From DATJLY01 sp035518375 (GTDB lineage Bacteria > Pseudomonadota > Alphaproteobacteria > ATCC43930 > CGMCC-115725): DNA of 64,000 nt. The DNA is taken from contig DATIXQ010000029.1 of the NCBI GenBank assembly GCA_035518375.1, forward strand, positions 1 to 64,000, given 5' to 3'. Position 1 is the stretch's first letter, and each line of letters opens with the position of its first letter. Positions 61,774 through 64,000 of this stretch are shown here, piece by piece. The position numbers and the translations under genes are program-made. The notes below the pieces were generated by a model. The model made no database searches and was not told the DNA's origin. It was given only the letters and a program-made list of their open reading frames with translations.

Positions 61774-62843
61774 CGCGCCGGGCCCATGACGAGCGACGGC
61801 TGGTCAAGCGGCAGGAAGCCATAGTGACGGAGCCAGCGCAGGTCGCTCTCGTAGAAGGTGCGAAGATCGGGAATGCCGTATTTGAGCATGGCGATGCGCT
61901 CGATCCCCATGCCGAAGGCGAAGCCCTGGAACTCGGCAGGATCGATGCCGCAATTGGCGAGCACCTTGGGATGCACCATGCCGCAGCCGAGGATTTCGAG
62001 CCAATCGGCGCCGGCGCCGATCTTCAAGCCGCCGCCTTCGCGCGAGCAGCCGATATCGACCTCGGCCGAGGGCTCGGTGAACGGGAAGTAGCTCGGCCGG
62101 AAGCGCACCGGCAGATCATCGACATCGAAGAAGGCACGGCAAAACTCGATAAGACAACCCTTCAAATGTCCCATGTGCGTGCTGCGGTCGACGACGAGCC
62201 CCTCGACCTGGTGGAACATGGGCGAATGCGTCGCGTCGTGATCGCAGCGGAAGGTGCGGCCCGGCACGATGATACGCAGCGGCGGCTTCGTCTTCTGCAT
62301 GACGCGCACCTGCACCGGCGAGGTGTGCGTGCGCAGCACCTTGCGCGACGCGGGGTCGGAGCCGGCGAGATAGAACGTGTCGTGCTCCTGCCGCGCCGGG
62401 TGCTCGGGCGGGATGTTGAGCGCGGTGAAATTGTGGAAGTCGTCTTCGATATGCGGACCTTCGGCGACGGCGAAACCCATCTCGCCGAAGATCGCCACGA
62501 CCTCGTCGATCGTCTGGCTCACCGGGTGGATGCGGCCCTCGGTGTCGCCCCTGACCGGAAGCGTCACGTCGATGCGCTCGGTCTTGAGGCGCTCCTCCAG
62601 CTCCGCGCCGGCAAGCCGCTCCGCCGCCGCCGCGATCGCCGCCTCGATCTCGCCCTTGACTTGGTTCAAGGCCGCGCCGCGCGTGCGCCGCTCCTCGGCC
62701 GGGAGCTGACCGATCTCCTTCATCAGCGCGGTGACGTTGCCGTTGCGGCCCAAGGACGCGACGCGCACCTCCTCGAGCGCCTCGCGGCTCGCGGCGCCTA
62801 CCACGCCACGCAGAATCTCGTCGCGGATTTCGTCGAGCGTCAT
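61770..62843 (-). CDS. pheS: Phenylalanyl-tRNA synthetase alpha subunit
   Basis: A 357-residue catalytic alpha chain. Class II motifs are visible: motif 2 in PGRTFRCDHDATHSPMFHQ and motif 3 in GFAFGMGIERIAMLKYG. I start at the ATG at 62843 (TLDEIRDEILRGV), which has GAGGGG upstream; the frame is open further but lacks coding character. It is 35 bases after rplT. Confidence 0.97.
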   Translation of the reverse strand: MTLDEIRDEILRGVVGAASREALEEVRVASLGRNGNVTALMKEIGQLPAEERRTRGAALNQVKGEIEAAIAAAAERLAGAELEERLKTERIDVTLPVRGDTEGRIHPVSQTIDEVVAIFGEMGFAVAEGPHIEDDFHNFTALNIPPEHPARQEHDTFYLAGSDPASRKVLRTHTSPVQVRVMQKTKPPLRIIVPGRTFRCDHDATHSPMFHQVEGLVVDRSTHMGHLKGCLIEFCRAFFDVDDLPVRFRPSYFPFTEPSAEVDIGCSREGGGLKIGAGADWLEILGCGMVHPKVLANCGIDPAEFQGFAFGMGIERIAMLKYGIPDLRTFYESDLRWLRHYGFLPLDQPSLVMGPAR

Positions 62844-62878
62844 GCTGCCCCTCTCCGCCGGCGCGCAGGGGGCGCCCG

Positions 62879-63238
62879 TCACGCCTTCAAGGCGGCCTGC
62901 GCCTCGGCAACGACGGCGCGGAACGCCTCGGGCTCTTGCATGGCGAGGTCGGCCAGCACCTTGCGGTCGAGTGCGATGCCGGCCCGCTTCAGCCCGTTCA
63001 TGAGCTGCGAATAAGTGAGGCCTTCGCCGCGCGCGCCGGCATTGATGCGCTGAATCCACAGCGCGCGGAAATTGCGCTTCTTCGCGCGGCGGTCGCGATA
63101 GGCATATTGCAGGCCCTTCTCGACCTTCTCGATCGCGATGCGGATGTTCGAATGCGAGCGGCCGCGATAGCCGCTCGCAAGGTCGAGCACCTTCTTGTGC
63201 CGCGCATGGGCGGTGACGCCCCGTTTGACGCGCGCCAT
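62879..63238 (-). CDS. rplT: 50S ribosomal protein L20
   Basis: A 119-residue L20, which starts assembly of the large subunit on 23S rRNA. It begins ARVKRGVTAHARHKKVLDLA, with YRDRRAKKRNFRALWIQRIN in the middle and LAMQEPEAF near the end, all typical. It begins one base after the rpmI stop. In other bacteria L20 represses its own operon; no such leader was seen here. Confidence 0.98.
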   Translation of the reverse strand: MARVKRGVTAHARHKKVLDLASGYRGRSHSNIRIAIEKVEKGLQYAYRDRRAKKRNFRALWIQRINAGARGEGLTYSQLMNGLKRAGIALDRKVLADLAMQEPEAFRAVVAEAQAALKA

Positions 63239-63239
63239 G

Positions 63240-63443
63240 TCAGCCCCTCATGTACGGCATGTAGGAGAGCACGAGGTTGGCGTCGCCCTTCTGCAGGGTG
63301 ACGGTGCCCTTGGCGTTGCGCTTCGAGCGCTTCGACTTGTTGGTGAGGAGATGGCGCTTATAGGCGTTCGCCACTTTCACTTTGCCGGACGCGGTGCGAC
63401 CGAAGCGCTTCTTCGCGCCGCTCTTGGTCTTCATCTTGGGCAT
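63240..63443 (-). CDS. rpmI: 50S ribosomal protein L35
   Basis: A 67-residue L35 (MPKMKTKSGAKKRFGRTASG at its start). I use the ATG at 63443 because GAGAGG lies six bases upstream; the ATG at 63449 would place the ribosome site on the start. It is the first gene of the rpmI-rplT-pheS-pheT operon. infC is not next to it. Confidence 0.97.
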   Translation of the reverse strand: MPKMKTKSGAKKRFGRTASGKVKVANAYKRHLLTNKSKRSKRNAKGTVTLQKGDANLVLSYMPYMRG

Positions 63444-63515
63444 TTCCATCCTCTCGCAGGAGATTTTGGGCGGAGAGGCATGCCCTTCGGGCCCCGGCCG
63501 CCGTCAAGGCCGCGG

Positions 63516-63545
63516 GTTATAGCGGTCCCGCGGCCCGTGGCGCAA
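63516..63545 (-). promoter_or_regulatory. Promoter of the rpmI-rplT-pheST operon
   Basis: On the minus strand TTGCGC (63540-63545) and TATAAC (63516-63521) are separated by 18 bases, a good sigma-70 type pair. CCGCGGG and CCCGCGG (63510-63516 and 63527-63533) form an inverted repeat that spans the -10 box and may be a regulator site. Confidence 0.5.
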
Positions 63546-63547
63546 GT

Positions 63548-64000
63548 TCAGACGGCGGCCGCCTTTTCGAGCCGCGCGCGGTCCTTGAGGTCGCGCTCCT
63601 GCATGCCGGCGCGGAGCCGCCTTATCATGTCGTCGGGATCATATTCGACGCCCGTCGGGTTGCGCGCGAAATCGGCGCCGCGCATGTAGTCCTTGCACTC
63701 TTCGAGCGTCGCGAAATTCTCGACCGCGAACTCGACGCCGTTGCCGTCGGGATCGCGATAGTAAATCGAAGTGGTGGGACCGTGATTGACGCACCAATTG
63801 GGCGCAATCCCCCTCGCCTTCAAACGCTCATAGGCGTCGAACAGGTCATCGAGCGTGTCGAACGCGAAGGCGACGTGGTTCAGGCCGACATGGCGATCGG
63901 TACGCGCTTCGAGCGGCCCGAAATTGAGGAAGGCGATGCGGTGATGCTCATCGTCGTAGGTGAGGAAGCAGAGGCGGTCGTCCTCGTGCACCACCTCGCC
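63548..64000 (-). CDS. VOC family extradiol-dioxygenase-like protein, 5' end beyond window
   Basis: The C-terminal 150 residues of a vicinal-oxygen-chelate protein, with the segments HVGLNHVAFAFDTLDDLFDAY and HGPTTSIYYRDPDGNGVEFAVE. The His in LNHVAF and the Glu in GVEFAVE are the expected metal ligands. The frame runs off the right edge without a convincing start (the GTG at 63994 is internal). Extradiol ring cleavage of catechols is the usual role. It is divergent in sense from nothing here; its stop is 3 bases from the rpmI promoter. Confidence 0.85.
   Translation of the reverse strand, partial: GEVVHEDDRLCFLTYDDEHHRIAFLNFGPLEARTDRHVGLNHVAFAFDTLDDLFDAYERLKARGIAPNWCVNHGPTTSIYYRDPDGNGVEFAVENFATLEECKDYMRGADFARNPTGVEYDPDDMIRRLRAGMQERDLKDRARLEKAAAV

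Noticed and set aside
59767..61824. 685-codon frame opposite pheT
   Set aside because: Antisense shadow of pheT.

Overview
The window is a GC-rich, densely coding piece of a bacterial chromosome. I infer an alphaproteobacterium (Rhodospirillales/Reyranella-like or Rhizobiales-like), but cannot name a species. The support is the base composition, the minCDE and rpmI-rplT-pheST layouts, polA and lepA of the expected length, and the palindromic repeats of the type GTCATTGCGAGGAGCGAAGC. No phage, transposase, integrase, rRNA or CRISPR was seen. No gene-free stretch exceeds about 300 bases; the longest is 25703-25942.

Layout. 1-12183: the 3' part of hyuA plus hyuB run into a convergent nine-gene minus-strand operon (GMC oxidoreductase, AllA-like protein, CaiB-type CoA-transferase, cupin, RidA-like protein, RutA/SfnG-like monooxygenase, DUF3500, TctC-type binding protein, FUSC-type membrane protein). 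12237-18694: a Rieske oxygenase, TRAP permease genes without a binding protein, an MFS transporter, and an ABC-type binding protein divergent from an FMN reductase. 18701-20902: lepA and a DUF1330 gene. 20911-26551: a 3-hydroxybenzoate-6-hydroxylase-like flavoprotein divergent from an operon with a ferritin-like putative diiron protein, a binding protein, a luciferase-like monooxygenase and a degenerate alpha/beta-hydrolase, then a GST. 26680-33702: an operon of GH38 alpha-mannosidase, aromatic hydroxylase and luciferase-like monooxygenase, divergent from another luciferase-like monooxygenase.

33710-38762 is a self-contained envelope-export cassette (ATPase, FtsX-type permease, LolA-like periplasmic protein, outer-membrane barrel). 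It is divergent from a TetR gene, with two matching GGTAC-N6-GTACC palindromes between them. 38801-41848 holds a GST, a gentisate 1,2-dioxygenase-like bicupin, an outer-membrane barrel and a phasin-like protein. 42047-43827 is minCDE. 43834-46554 holds an SDR, an exported peroxiredoxin and an MFS exporter. 46576-49644 is boxC-boxB of the aerobic benzoyl-CoA pathway. 49661-64000 is mainly housekeeping and small genes: polA with a coupled zinc-finger gene, an ABC ATPase with a lipoprotein hydrolase, tRNA-Arg(CCG), DUF427 and small proteins, a binding protein with a Rieske oxygenase, then pheT, pheS, rplT, rpmI and a partial VOC protein.

Taken together this is a catabolic, oxygenase-rich soil or water heterotroph: four luciferase-like monooxygenases, two Rieske oxygenases, two FAD aromatic hydroxylases, BoxB and a gentisate-type dioxygenase, with several solute-binding proteins that have no membrane partners nearby. 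The best candidates for undescribed systems are the TetR-controlled envelope cassette, the putative diiron operon at 22.2-25.7 kb, and the nine-gene minus-strand operon facing hyuAB.
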